Shown: positions 1-8,895 of the stretch, one piece after another
Layout of the letters: each line of letters begins with the position of its first letter
How positions within the stretch are numbered: the first letter of the stretch is position 1
Source of the DNA: DATFVJ01 sp963826515
GTDB taxonomy: Bacteria > Actinomycetota > Actinomycetes > Streptosporangiales > Streptosporangiaceae
Direction of reading: 5' to 3'
NCBI GenBank assembly: GCA_963826515.1
Contig: CAWGXI010000010.1
Span: 682,001 to 746,000, forward strand
DNA: 64,000 bases
Notes under the pieces: generated by a model
Database searches by the model: none
What the model saw: the letters and a program-made list of their open reading frames with translations, nothing else
What the model was told of the DNA's origin: nothing
Translations under genes and position numbers: made by a program

Positions 1-1
1 C

Positions 2-346
2 GCGTACGGTGCCTTCCTGAACCGCGGCGGGGCCACCTCGCGTGCCCGGCCGCTGCTGGCGGAGGCGGTGCGCATCGCCGAGGCCTGCGGGGCCGAGTGG
101 CACGCGAGCCGGGCACGCGCCGAGTGGCGGCGGGCAGGCGGGCGCCGCCGTGCCCGAGGACCGGACGAGCTGAGCCCGCAGGAGGAGGCTGTCGCCCGGC
201 TCGCCCGGGCTGGCCGCACCAATCGTGAGATCGCCCAGCAGCTGCACCTTTCGGTGAACACCGTCCAGACCCACCTGGCCCACGTCTACCGGAAGCTCGG
301 CATCCGCAGTCGCTGGGAGCTGACGACCCGCGACGACCTCCGTTAG
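2..346 (+). CDS. LuxR-family transcriptional regulator, C-terminal part (cut by window start)
   Basis: The reading frame is open from base 2, so the gene begins upstream of the window. The visible 114 residues end in a LuxR-type helix-turn-helix: LSPQEEAVARLA, then TNREIAQQLHLSVNTVQTHL, then YRKLGIRSR. The segment before it (LLAEAVRIAEACGAEW) looks like the end of the TPR-like region of large LuxR (LAL/MalT-type) regulators. The GTG at 68 is in frame but internal. The target genes cannot be seen. Confidence 0.85.
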   Translation, partial: AYGAFLNRGGATSRARPLLAEAVRIAEACGAEWHASRARAEWRRAGGRRRARGPDELSPQEEAVARLARAGRTNREIAQQLHLSVNTVQTHLAHVYRKLGIRSRWELTTRDDLR

Positions 347-1194
347 CCCAGGGCTAAGCTAAGAAATAACCTCTGAGTTCCCCAGGACCTCAGTAGCCGG
401 TCTAGGCCTAGGACCAGCATCTTCTCTGCCTTGGCGGCGTGAGTTCTCTGATTGATGAGATTTCGGCTTCCGGCCCAGCATACTGGTAACGTCGCGTATT
501 CAACTGTCGCGAATTCTCTTCGGAGGCCGTCCCGGACCAAGACAACCGGTGAGGTGGGCGCAGTGCGGGCGGGCGCTATCGAGGAAACTGGCGCCGTCCG
601 GAGGCGTGGATGACTGCCTTGACCAGTAGGCCGACGTTACGATCGTCGATGCCGGTGATGGCTTCGCCAAGGCTGACAGATGCCTGGTCAGCGAGGCTGG
701 CTGCGAGGCGGAGCATTCTCAGCTCGGCCTGTTGACTGAACTACGAAACGTTTCCCCAGTTCAGGGCGGGTGCAGGTCACGGCAACCGATCGTCGGGATG
801 TCCGGAAGATCCGAATCTCCAGGCCGTCGCTGCCTTGCCGCCAACCCGATCCCCACAGAAACCGGACATACGAGGCGAGCCATCGACCGGACCAAGGCGC
901 TGATCTTCGCCGTCCACGCCGGCATCGCCCTCGGTGCAGCCGCGGCGCTCGAGGATGCGGCGTGCATGCCGGGCCGCTGGCCGAGTTCGCGGTCCTCGGT
1001 ATGCTCGCCTTCACCAAGGTTCGCCGCCACCCGGTGGACCGGCCCGGCCAGGACGCTGGTAGATGCGCACCGGGCCACCGCGGCGGCAGCCCAGGCCGTG
1101 TTCGCCGCCCCCAACGGCCTGGCGGCAATCTTCGAGGTTCGGCCCTGCTCTTCATAGTTGGGGGAGTTGTGGGCCGGTTCTGACCTCAGCGGAG
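347..1194. other. No convincing gene (848 bp)
   Basis: Short overlapping frames occur on both strands, but none shows a recognisable domain or a good ribosome site. The stretch is probably eroded sequence, because gene fragments follow it directly. Confidence 0.5.
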
Positions 1195-1260
1195 GCATTG
1201 CACGCGAAGATCTTCTTCACCACCCTGGCCGTAGCCGATCTGGACCGGTCGGTCGCTTGA
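1195..1260 (+). pseudogene. VOC/glyoxalase-fold protein, N-terminal scrap
   Basis: The frame encodes HAKIFFTTLAVADLDRSVA and then stops at 1258-1260. This matches the opening strand and helix of VOC-family proteins (K-I-F-x-x-L-x-V-x-D-L-D-R-S-V). Nothing further of the domain follows, so only the first 20 or so residues survive. Confidence 0.5.
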
Positions 1261-1302
1261 TGGTGGAGCGGCCGATCATAACGGCGGGTCGGCGCGCGGT
1301 TA

Positions 1303-1458
1303 TCAAGCCGGTATCTCGGAACGCAGGAAGGCGCAGAACTCACCGGCCCTCGGGATCGGCCATGACCGTCCAGGTGCGCGTGCCGTGCTAGCCGCCCAGA
1401 ACGCGCCGAGCCGGGCCGGGTCCTCCGCGTCCAGGCATAGGTCTTTGAATCGCGCCAT
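1303..1458 (-). pseudogene. VOC/glyoxalase-like domain protein, internally deleted
   Basis: The ATG at 1458 starts MARFKDLCLDAEDPARLGAFW, the usual N-terminus of actinobacterial glyoxalase-like proteins. After about 25 residues the frame jumps to the family C-terminus: RTWTVMADPEG is readable in a neighbouring frame and GEFCAFLR in this one. The central part, more than half of the usual 110-130 residues, is missing and a frameshift is present. It is a decayed gene, separate from the plus-strand VOC scrap nearby. Confidence 0.55.
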
Positions 1459-2148
1459 CGTCATGGTCAGAACGTCCAAGCACGTCGGCAGGGAACTGGG
1501 GTATGTGCGGGCCGGCGCGGAGGACGCCCGGCTACGGGTGATCCGCAGCGAAGCCGAGGCACCCGCCGCCACCTCAGCACCGGCTGAAACCGGCACTCGC
1601 TGCCAAGCCGCTCGTCCGGCGGCCAGCACCGATCAGCGACCCAGTGCTCACGGTGGCGTCGCGCACGAAAACGGACACCCTCCGGCCGCCCCCGACCAGC
1701 ATGCTCACGCCGAACGACGCCAACCCCCCTTCCACGTACTCAGAAAGAGCGGAACACCCGGCCAGGAGCACGACTGGGCTGTCAGGCGCGGGCGGGACCG
1801 GCCGCGTGCGCTGGCGAGCGCAAGCCCGGGGCGCATGACGGCCACTGACGGTCATTACAGCCGTGATCGTCCACGCCCAGCACTTCACGCAAATAGCCGC
1901 CGATATGGGCGCCGACCTGGTCGCCGGCGTGGCCGCCCGTGCCGCGCCCGAACGGGGTGATCTGTACGGCCACGCGCATGGCGGAGACGGCTGACCGACG
2001 TCCGATTCTGCTTGATATGGAGGTGATCGCGTTCGGGCGACGTCCTCAGCTGCTGGCGGCAGTTGGCTGGTCCCGTGAACCGCCGCTGTGCGCGGCGGCG
2101 GCTCTGTTGGTGTCGGCTGGCCGTCGCGCGCAGGCCCGGCCGATCTGA
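1459..2148. other. No convincing gene (690 bp)
   Basis: Several frames of 60-190 residues are open but look like high-GC shadows with no recognisable motif. This lies between the VOC remnants and the 3' end of the oxidoreductase on the other strand. Confidence 0.45.
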
Positions 2149-2829
2149 TTAACCGCCGGCGGCTGCCAGCAAGCGGCGGATCACATCAGCATCCGCAGGC
2201 ACGCCGGGCGAGGCGGCGAAGTCCGCGTCGCCACCGGCGTAGACCGTGCCGTACAGCGGCGTGCCGGGCTGAAAGCGCCTGCCTTCGGCGAGCGGGCCGG
2301 CATCGACCGCGTCGTAGCCGATCGCGTCCAGGAACGCCACCACTGCCGCCTTCGCCTGCGCGTCGTCACCCGCGATCGGCAGCGCCGTGCGTTCCGCAGA
2401 ACCAGACGGGCGGGCCAGCGCCTGGAGGTGCTTGAAGAAGATGTTGTTGAAGCACTTGACGACCTTGGCCCCCGGAAGGTGCTGCTGGAACAGTTCGCTG
2501 CTGCTGGTGGAGCCGTTGTCCAGCTCCGGGAACTGCCCGTCACGGGACGGGTAGTAGTTGCCGGTGTCGATGACGACCTTCCCCGCCAGCGGCCCCGTGG
2601 GCACACTCCGGCAGGCCTTCAACGGGACGGCCGCAACAGCCAGGTCACTCGCCCTGGCCGCTTCTGCCGGGGTGGCGGCCCGGGCGTGTGACCCCAGCTC
2701 ACCGACCAGTCCGGTGAGGGTCTGCGGTCCGCGCGAGTTGCTCACCACCACGTCGTATCCGGCGGCAACGGCCAGCCGCGCGACCGTACCGCCGATCATC
2801 CCTGCGCCTATCAGCCCAATCGTCGTCAT
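2149..2829 (-). CDS. NADP-binding oxidoreductase (F420-dependent NADP reductase-like, NPD_1)
   Basis: This 226-residue protein starts MTTIGLIGAGMIGGTVARLA, a Rossmann fold with the GxGxxG motif, followed by SNSRGP, the loop that selects NADP in this family. It continues with IDTGNYYPSRDG and VKCFNNIF, typical of coenzyme F420-dependent NADP oxidoreductase-like (NPD_1) proteins. The ATG at 2829 is chosen because the Rossmann strand begins there and GGTTAGGGAG lies just upstream; longer frames only add a non-homologous leader. The substrate is unknown and related proteins include non-F420 reductases. The gene looks intact and stands alone. Confidence 0.85.
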   Translation of the reverse strand: MTTIGLIGAGMIGGTVARLAVAAGYDVVVSNSRGPQTLTGLVGELGSHARAATPAEAARASDLAVAAVPLKACRSVPTGPLAGKVVIDTGNYYPSRDGQFPELDNGSTSSSELFQQHLPGAKVVKCFNNIFFKHLQALARPSGSAERTALPIAGDDAQAKAAVVAFLDAIGYDAVDAGPLAEGRRFQPGTPLYGTVYAGGDADFAASPGVPADADVIRRLLAAAGG

Positions 2830-3946
2830 GCTCCCTAACCCTGGCGCTCGAAGATGTGCCACGATCACTGCGCACGAGGTTAGCTCCCGGCCAGCTTCGG
2901 GCTTGCCGCGCATCCGCTTTGCCATGTGCGGCGACAGCTCAAGGCCGCGCACCGCGGTCCCCGGGCGCTCAGTGCAAGCGCCACCCGCCCGGCACCGGCC
3001 GCGAACTCAAGACCAGGGCAAACCATCACGCGCCGACACCCACCGGTTTCCTTGCCCGGGCCATGACGAGCCCGCCACGGACAGGCAGTGGCTTCCCCGG
3101 CCAGGCGCGCCGTAGTGCGACCTCCGCATCGGGTCACACCGCGTCGCCATTCTGCCGCAGACGCGCGCATTGCCGCCGTTCGGCATTCGCTTCCGGCCCG
3201 CGAGGTAATTTACGAGGCCAGAACAGTTATTCTGTCCGCCCTTGGCTGGGCTCCGGGTTGCGGCCCGGGCGAGGCAGGCAGCGGAAATGCGCACCGATCC
3301 AGCCCATTACGTAGCTGCTGTCGCTGCCGGATTGCTGTCCGGTGTCGGCAGCGGCAGGTAGTGGGCCGCCAGTCCGGCAGCCGTTCGGGAAATAAGAGCG
3401 GCAACCGTTGCCGGGCGGCTGCTCGGTCCTTCTCAGCCAGGGGCCGAGCCAGACCATTGGCCGCCCGGGATCACGCTGCTGGTTAGCTCGGCCTATCGCG
3501 GTCAGTACCAGCCATGACAGGCCGCCCACGTGCAGGCAGGCGATCCAGCATTGGCCGCCAGGCAGCCAGCGAGGCGTCTCATCCGCGGGCTCCTCGGACC
3601 GGCCACCCCGCCGATGCCCTGCCCGGCCAGGCACCTGGTTCGCCACCGCGATCTGCCCGGTGCTCCCCGCCTCGCGGCGATCACCACCAGCGCGGTCACC
3701 GACCGTCATCTAACACCTACCGTCCCCTGCTGTCCGCACCAAGGGCCGATGTCCTGGCAGCCGCCTGCCCAAGCGCCAGTCAGCGCCGCCCTGCGAGGCG
3801 GCCATTTCTGCCGAGCCGCCTGGCAGGGCAGCGCAACGTGCCAGGCCGACCCGGCAGGAAAGAAACGGAGGGCGCCGGCCACTGCTGATGGGATTTTGCC
3901 GGGCTCTACCGCACCTGCGTGATCGATGGCGCATTGCGCTTGGGCG
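2830..3946. other. No gene recognised (about 1.1 kb)
   Basis: All frames are low-complexity Arg/Pro/Ala shadows without domain signatures. I see no tRNA, IS end or strong terminator here. Confidence 0.45.
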
Positions 3947-4414
3947 TCAGATCATGGCTTGCTGCAGGACCGCGCGGAGCGTGGACATGCCGCGCGACGT
4001 GTGACCTTTCACCGAGCCCTTGCTGATGCCCATGGCCTGTGCGATGTCGGCTTCAGAAAGATCCGCGTAATACCGCAGCACGAGCGCCTCGCGCTGGCGG
4101 GCCGGCAGGCCGCGCAGCGCAGCCACCACAGCCGAACCCTCGAGCAGGGCAAGGGCTCCCTGCTCGGCGCTTGGCGCATCCGGCGGCGGTTTCGGTGTGT
4201 ACTTATCCACAACGGCGCGATGCCGCAGCACCGACCTGGACCGGTTGACGACCGATTGGCGCAGGTAAGGCAGCGCCTTGTCGGTGTCGCGCAGCCGGCG
4301 CCAGCCGCCGTGCATTGCCACGAACGCGTCTTGCACAACCTCCTCCGCGGTGCCGCCGTCGCGGACCATCAGCACGGCGAGCCGCACGAGTGACTGATAG
4401 TGGGCCTGGTACAA
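3947..4414 (-). CDS. RNA polymerase sigma factor, SigE (ECF) family
   Basis: The 155 residues carry sigma region 2 (YQAHYQSLVRLAVLMV, then GTAEEVVQDAFVAMHGGW) and region 4 (GLPARQREALVLRYYADLSEADIA, GISKGSVKGHTSRG). This is the architecture of SigE-family ECF sigma factors of actinomycetes. The only start for this frame is a TTG directly before YQAHY. An adjacent frame upstream encodes PDADRAV, the residues usually found just before ALYQAHYQ, so the native N-terminus may have been lost by a one-base indel near 4412. No anti-sigma gene is next to it. Confidence 0.8.
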   Translation of the reverse strand: MYQAHYQSLVRLAVLMVRDGGTAEEVVQDAFVAMHGGWRRLRDTDKALPYLRQSVVNRSRSVLRHRAVVDKYTPKPPPDAPSAEQGALALLEGSAVVAALRGLPARQREALVLRYYADLSEADIAQAMGISKGSVKGHTSRGMSTLRAVLQQAMI

Positions 4415-4867
4415 CGCCAGACCGCACGGTCGGCATCCGGCTCAGCCGCGGCCTCCGCGGGCAGCGGTGCCGGTCTCGCGCCACCGGCACGCGCGCCCGT
4501 GGCTGGCACGTCCGCACGGGCCGGCGCCCAAGACGATGCAGATCCAGCTGGAACAATTGGCGATGTGGCCCCCAGGAAAGACACGGTGTCATCCTCTCCG
4601 ATCAGGTACCGGATCCGGCGATGGCACCTGCTGGCGAGTCGCGCGCCGTGTGCACGTCCGGCTGCGCTGATTCCCCCCCGGCCACAGGCTGTGTCGGTGT
4701 GACCGTTCAGGAGGTTCGCGTCCCGTCACCCCCCTGAAAGCACGCCTTTGAGCATGTATCACCTCCATGATCAACAAATAGGCCAAAGGTCATGACACGG
4801 GGGTTTGCAGGTGCCCGCTGCAAGTTGTCCAGGTGGCCGCGCGGTTGGGCGATCTCCAGGAGCAGGC

Positions 4868-4987
4868 CGGGTTTGACCCAGGAGCAACTCGTTCTGCCGC
4901 GAACGCCATGACGGGCCGCGACCTCCACCACCGGCATGCCTGCCTCTGCCTCCGGCACAGCCCGATACCGCTGCTCGATGACACTCG
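4868..4987 (-). mobile_element. IS481-family transposase, N-terminal HTH remnant
   Basis: The minus strand reads SVIEQRYRAVPEAEAGMPVVEVAARHGV. This is the first helix-turn-helix of IS481-type transposases (usual form: VVEQRY, then GVPVTEVAARYGVSRQ). The frame then degenerates. No rve catalytic domain is attached. Confidence 0.55.
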
Positions 4988-5116
4988 GGCCCCGCCAACC
5001 CGGCCTCCCACGCGCTCGCAGCTCAGCACGCGAACACCAAGCCAGCCGGCAGGGCGTAGGCATCAACCGAAGCGGAGTGTCCAGCATCAGCCGAAGCAGG
5101 GATCCGCCGCGGCGCC

Positions 5117-5947
5117 TCACCGCCCCGGTGTCAGGTCGCGGTAGCGGGCCTCGAGCAGGCAGTAAAGGCCGTAGCACAGGAGACCGGAGGCGAGCAAGGC
5201 CAGCAGCCACGAGCCGCCGGCGGAGCTGGCCACCGAACGGAAGACCGCGTCCAGCCCTTTCGCCTGCTTCGCGCTGGACAGCACCGCGGCCTTCAGGATG
5301 AAGACACCGACCAGCACGAGCACGACGGAGCGCGCGACGCAGCCAAACCCGCCAAGCGCCCTGGTGAGCATGGCCAGCGGCCGGGACATGTGCGCTGCGG
5401 TGAACCGCTCCCGGAAATCGAGCCGGACCGACCGGCGGCCCACCTCCACGCCGCCCGCCACGGCAATGACCCCGACCACGACCAGGAGCAGCCGGCCCCA
5501 TCCCGTTCGCAGCAAGACCGCGGCCACGTCCGCGGCCTGCCGCTGCTCCGACCGCGCCGTCTGCTTCGCCGGAGTTACCACCAAAAGCCGGGCGGTGCTC
5601 AGGCAGAACGCCACGTACAGCAAACATCCCCACGACGACACCGCCCGCTGACGCCACCTGCCGATCGTGCTTGTCGCGTGGGACGGCCGGAACACGGCCT
5701 CGATGAGCTGGGTAAGTGCGTACGCGCCGAGGCCGGCGACGAGCACGACCAGCGAGACACGCCCCCATCCAGCAGCGACGGCCGCCTGCACGGCCCCGGC
5801 GCTGCTCGCGGGCGCAGCCGTGCGCTCGTGCGTGGCGACCGCCAGACGCAGGGCAAGGTAGCCGACGAGGAGGTAGACCGTGCCGCGGCAGACCAGGCCG
5901 AGCCGGGACACCGCGCGCAGCCACACACCGGACCCGCCCCGCGCCAT
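5117..5947 (-). CDS. DUF1206 membrane protein
   Basis: This 276-residue protein has three repeats of the DUF1206 pair-of-helices unit: RLGLVCRGTVYLLVGYLAL, GCLLYVAFCLSTARLLV and GCVARSVVLVLVGVFILKAAV each open a unit, and each is followed by a second hydrophobic helix. Six membrane segments result, and the length is usual for the family. The ATG at 5947 begins MARGG just before the first unit; the longer frame upstream is not conserved-looking. The function of DUF1206 proteins is unknown. No partner gene is adjacent. Confidence 0.85.
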   Translation of the reverse strand: MARGGSGVWLRAVSRLGLVCRGTVYLLVGYLALRLAVATHERTAAPASSAGAVQAAVAAGWGRVSLVVLVAGLGAYALTQLIEAVFRPSHATSTIGRWRQRAVSSWGCLLYVAFCLSTARLLVVTPAKQTARSEQRQAADVAAVLLRTGWGRLLLVVVGVIAVAGGVEVGRRSVRLDFRERFTAAHMSRPLAMLTRALGGFGCVARSVVLVLVGVFILKAAVLSSAKQAKGLDAVFRSVASSAGGSWLLALLASGLLCYGLYCLLEARYRDLTPGR

Positions 5948-6469
5948 AGATGCTGCGGCAGCGTCCAGGGACGTTCTGGCTGACCTGCGCAGCCCATGGG
6001 CGTTCCTCAACCCACGCCTCGCCTCCGCTAACAGTATGCGCTGGCCGAGGAAAGTACCTGAGCTCAGCCATGACCGGCCGGTCCCGCGGCGGAACAACCC
6101 CCGGACGGGCCGCCGGCGCACGAGAGCATCGAGGTCCATCGCGACGACGCACACCGCGTGCTGGTGGCGGTGGGTGTCACGGGCGGCGAGCCGGCGCACG
6201 TCTTCGGCAACAGCTCCAGTGCGATAATCGGCCGGAGCCACGGACGTTTCCTCGATGCCTCACCCGAAAGACGCAGCAACGCCGCCACCACGCTCCGTCA
6301 CGACCCCTATCGCGCGTGACGCACCCCGAACCGCCGTTCGGTACCCCAAGCCCTGTTTCTGGGTGGGCGGGCAACTGCGCCCGTAACGGATATTCGGTGC
6401 ACGCCCGGACCGCTGAGTTCCTCATGCCTGGGAATGCTGGTTGGCAAGTTCTCAGCGTGCTTGTCTTGG
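5948..6469. other. No gene recognised (about 520 bp)
   Basis: A plus-strand frame near 6130-6300 (HRVLVAVGVTGGEP and onward) is open, but I recognise no family in it and it has no clear start. The rest shows nothing. Confidence 0.35.
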
Positions 6470-7066
6470 TCAGTCATCGTCGTCGTCGTGCCAGGCTTCG
6501 AGGCCTTCTTTGACCGCGAGCGCGGCGATGACGAGGGCGGCGGCCGGGTCGGCCCACCACCAGCCGAGGGCGGTGTTCAGGCCGACACCGGCCAGGGTGG
6601 CGGCCGAGGTGTAGGCGCAGAAGGCGGTTTCGGCGGAGTCGGCGATGAGGGTGCGGTTGCCCAGGGCCTGGCCGGTGCGGCGTTTGGCGATGGCCAGCAG
6701 CGGCATGACGATCAGGGCGGCGGCTGTGACGGCCAGGCCCGGGATCGATTCTCCGGGGCGGGCATGAGTGACCAGGTCGTGGATGCTCTCGGCGGTGAGG
6801 TAGGCGGCGAGGGCGAAGAAGGTGACCCCGATGAGGCGGACAGCGCGGGTTTCCCGGTTCTCGCCGCGTAGCTGCCAGACGACGATGACGGCGGCGCAGA
6901 ACTCGATCACCGAGTCCAGGCCGAAGCCGGTCAGGGCGATCGAGGAGGCGAGCAGCCCGGCGGTGATGGCGACGGCGGCTTCGGCGACCATCCAGGCCAT
7001 GCTGGCGTATTCCAGCGCGAAGCCACGCCGCCGTAGCCGGGCGAACCCGGCTGGTGAGGTGGTCAC
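6470..7066 (-). CDS. Cation efflux (CDF-like) transporter
   Basis: This 198-residue membrane protein begins VTTSPAGFARLRRRGFALEYAS and has about six hydrophobic helices. The motif GFGLDSVIEF in helix 2 corresponds to the metal site of cation diffusion facilitators, and ADSAETAFCAY, later in the protein, is the second metal-binding helix; both carry the Asp and acidic/polar pairs of the CDF active site. The C-terminus ends in an Asp run (HDDDDD), and the usual cytoplasmic C-terminal domain is missing, as in short actinobacterial members. The GTG at 7066 overlaps the stop of the upstream repressor gene (GTGA), so the two are translationally coupled. A divalent heavy-metal substrate is inferred from the repressor. 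Confidence 0.85.
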   Translation of the reverse strand: MTTSPAGFARLRRRGFALEYASMAWMVAEAAVAITAGLLASSIALTGFGLDSVIEFCAAVIVVWQLRGENRETRAVRLIGVTFFALAAYLTAESIHDLVTHARPGESIPGLAVTAAALIVMPLLAIAKRRTGQALGNRTLIADSAETAFCAYTSAATLAGVGLNTALGWWWADPAAALVIAALAVKEGLEAWHDDDDD

Positions 7067-7416
7067 CGCTGGTGCCCGTAGGCGGGGCACAGCACGACCG
7101 CGTTGCCAGTGGCGGCCAGCACCGTCTCGGCGGCCGACAAGAGATCGGCCAGCGCGGGCTGGGCCAGGGAGTACACCGAGGCCCGGCCAACCGGGCGGGA
7201 TTCGACCAGGCCGCACTCGCGCAGGCAGGCCAGGTGCTTGGAGACGGTGGACTGGGCCAGGCCCAGCTCAGCGGTCAGGTCCACCACCCGGGCGCGCCCG
7301 CCGCCCAGGCGCTGCAGTATCGCGAGCCGGGCGGGGTCGGCCAGGGACCGGAACAGCGCCGCGGCCGGTGCCAGGCCTGCCCTGGCGGTCTGTCCGCCGC
7401 CAGCTAGCATCGTCAT
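7063..7416 (-). CDS. ArsR/SmtB-family metal sensor, CmtR-like
   Basis: This 117-residue winged-helix repressor has the core ALFRSLADPARLAILQRL, then LAQSTVSKHLACLRECGLV. The recognition helix carries the CLRxC pair, the same spacing as the two Cys ligands of mycobacterial CmtR (Cd/Pb sensor), and a third Cys lies near the C-terminus (VVLCPAYG), again as in CmtR. A Cd(II)/Pb(II) sensor that derepresses the coupled CDF gene is the simplest reading. The ATG at 7416 (MTMLAGGG) precedes the conserved domain; a longer Arg-rich extension is unlikely. The metal specificity is inferred from the motif alone. Confidence 0.88.
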   Translation of the reverse strand: MTMLAGGGQTARAGLAPAAALFRSLADPARLAILQRLGGGRARVVDLTAELGLAQSTVSKHLACLRECGLVESRPVGRASVYSLAQPALADLLSAAETVLAATGNAVVLCPAYGHQR

Positions 7417-7553
7417 ATGGCGATGATAGCGGCGAGATGTAATGGTCGCCGCAGGCTGCCGGGATCTGCCACGACGTGGCTTCGCTCGCCGCATCAGGCA
7501 TACGGCAGCCTGTCTGCCAGCTGGAGTGAAGCGTTCGCGGCCTGGTCCAGGTG

Positions 7554-7829
7554 CTAGCGGTCCAGCTTGGTGACCGTGTGGTCCAGGCAGGTGGTGATCT
7601 CCGAGGCCCTGAACCGTGTCCCGGGCTGGGCCTCCAGGCGAAGGGTGATGTGCTCTGGGTCGTGCTGGACCACCATCGATGCGAGTTTTTGGTACTCGCT
7701 AGTGGGGCAGGTGCAGTGGCCGGAGCGGCATTCCTCGAAGGCGCGGAGCAGTTCCTGCTCGTGGCCGCCGGTCTCGGTCAGTTCGACGCGGATCGCTGAG
7801 GCTTCTTCGTGTATGCGGTACCGAGTCAT
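7554..7829 (-). CDS. Small conserved-looking hypothetical protein with Cys cluster
   Basis: This 91-residue protein (MTRYRIHEEASAIRVELTE) contains CRSGHCTCPTSEY, a compact three-Cys, one-His cluster, and one further Cys near the end (TTCLDH). A metal or iron-sulfur site is possible but unproven. It is the next gene on the minus strand upstream of the CmtR-like operon, about 140 bp away. The ATG at 7829 follows AGCTCAAGGGAGCTGATC, a plausible ribosome site. I do not recognise a named family. Confidence 0.65.
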   Translation of the reverse strand: MTRYRIHEEASAIRVELTETGGHEQELLRAFEECRSGHCTCPTSEYQKLASMVVQHDPEHITLRLEAQPGTRFRASEITTCLDHTVTKLDR

Positions 7830-8077
7830 GATCAGCTCCCTTGAGCTGGCGGTCACGGCCATAAGGGCACCGTGTCACCCCGGCGGCGGTCGCGGCAGGG
7901 CCACCGGTCCCTGCGGGCCGGGACCTGCGGGCCGCTGCTGCCACCTGGGGCCAGCGCCGGAGGGGTTGATTGCGCCCGAAGGCCCCCGCTGCCGGAGCCC
8001 GGGGTCCCTGGGGCCCGGCCCGGGCTTGGGTCAGGCTGGTTGGGGGCAGGACTGCCCAGGCGTGTGAGGGGTGCGGC

Positions 8078-8225
8078 ATGGGGACCGCGACGGCGCCGGT
8101 GGTTGATGACGAACGCAGGATCCGCGACGCCGTGCGCGCGTTTCTGGAGCAGTAGCGTTACGCGGTGCTGGTGGCGGGGTCGGGGCAGGAGGCGCTGGAT
8201 GTGGCGGGCCGATTCAAGCCCGACG
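8078..8225 (+). pseudogene. Response-regulator receiver domain fragment with in-frame stop
   Basis: From the ATG at 8078 the frame reads VVDDERRIRDAVRAFLEQ, meets TAG at 8153-8155, then continues RYAVLVAGSGQEALDVAGRFKPD. This is the N-terminal half of a receiver domain (VDDE, then a G-x-E-AL helix), with one codon turned to stop. At 8226 it is joined abruptly to IS256 transposase sequence, so the IS256 or a deletion removed the rest. Confidence 0.6.
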
Positions 8226-8798
8226 ATGCGCGCCCCGGTGCTGGCCGTCGGGGACGGCGCGCTGGGGTTCTGGGGGGCGCTGCGCGAGGTGTTCCCCGAG
8301 GCCACGGAGGGCCGCTGCTGGTTCCACAAGACCGCGAATATCCTGGCCGCGCTCCCCAAGTCGGCCCACCCGGGCGCGAAGAAGGCCATGGCGGAGATCT
8401 GGCGCGCCGAGGACAAGGACCACGCCCTGGCCGCGGTGAAGGCGTTCGAGTCCGCTTACCGGGCGAAGTTCCCCAAGGCGGCCGCCAAGATCACCGGCGA
8501 CCTGAACGAGCTGCTCGCGTTCTACGACTACCCCTGCGAGCACTGGGTTCACCTGCGCACGACCAACCCAATCGAGTCGACTTTCGCGACGGTAAGGCAC
8601 CGGACCAAGATCACCAAGGGCCCCGGCTCCAGGGCGGCAGGCCTGGCGATGGCGTTCAAGCTCATCGAGTCAGCGCAAGACCGCTGGCGCGCGGTCAACG
8701 CACCCCACCTCGTCGCCCTGGTCCGGGCAGGCGCCCGGTTCGAACACGGAAAGATCATCGAACGCGAGGCCCCGGACAACCGCGTGGAAGCAGCATGA
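8226..8798 (+). mobile_element. IS256-family transposase, 5'-truncated remnant
   Basis: The frame encodes MRAPVLAVGDGALGFWGAL and runs to VEAA at 8798. It corresponds to the last 190 residues of the full IS256 transposase at 10144-11445 and is closely similar over its whole length (same WFHK, KSAHPGAKKA and NPIESTFATVRHRTK segments). It keeps the second catalytic Asp (GDGALG) and the Glu (NPIES) but has lost the N-terminal half with the first Asp. It is inactive. Confidence 0.85.
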
Positions 8799-8895
8799 TC
8801 ACAACATTCCTCCCCGATGGACACGAACTACATCCAGACCTTCATCTCGGCGGCAGACGACAGCCCTGGGAGCAGCCCGGTAAGGAGGTTCCAGC

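Noticed and set aside
4707..6152. A 481-residue minus-strand frame over the DUF1206 gene
   Set aside because: It overlaps the DUF1206 gene on the same strand in another frame, is Arg/Ala/Gly-rich and lacks motifs; only its last part reflects an IS481 scrap.
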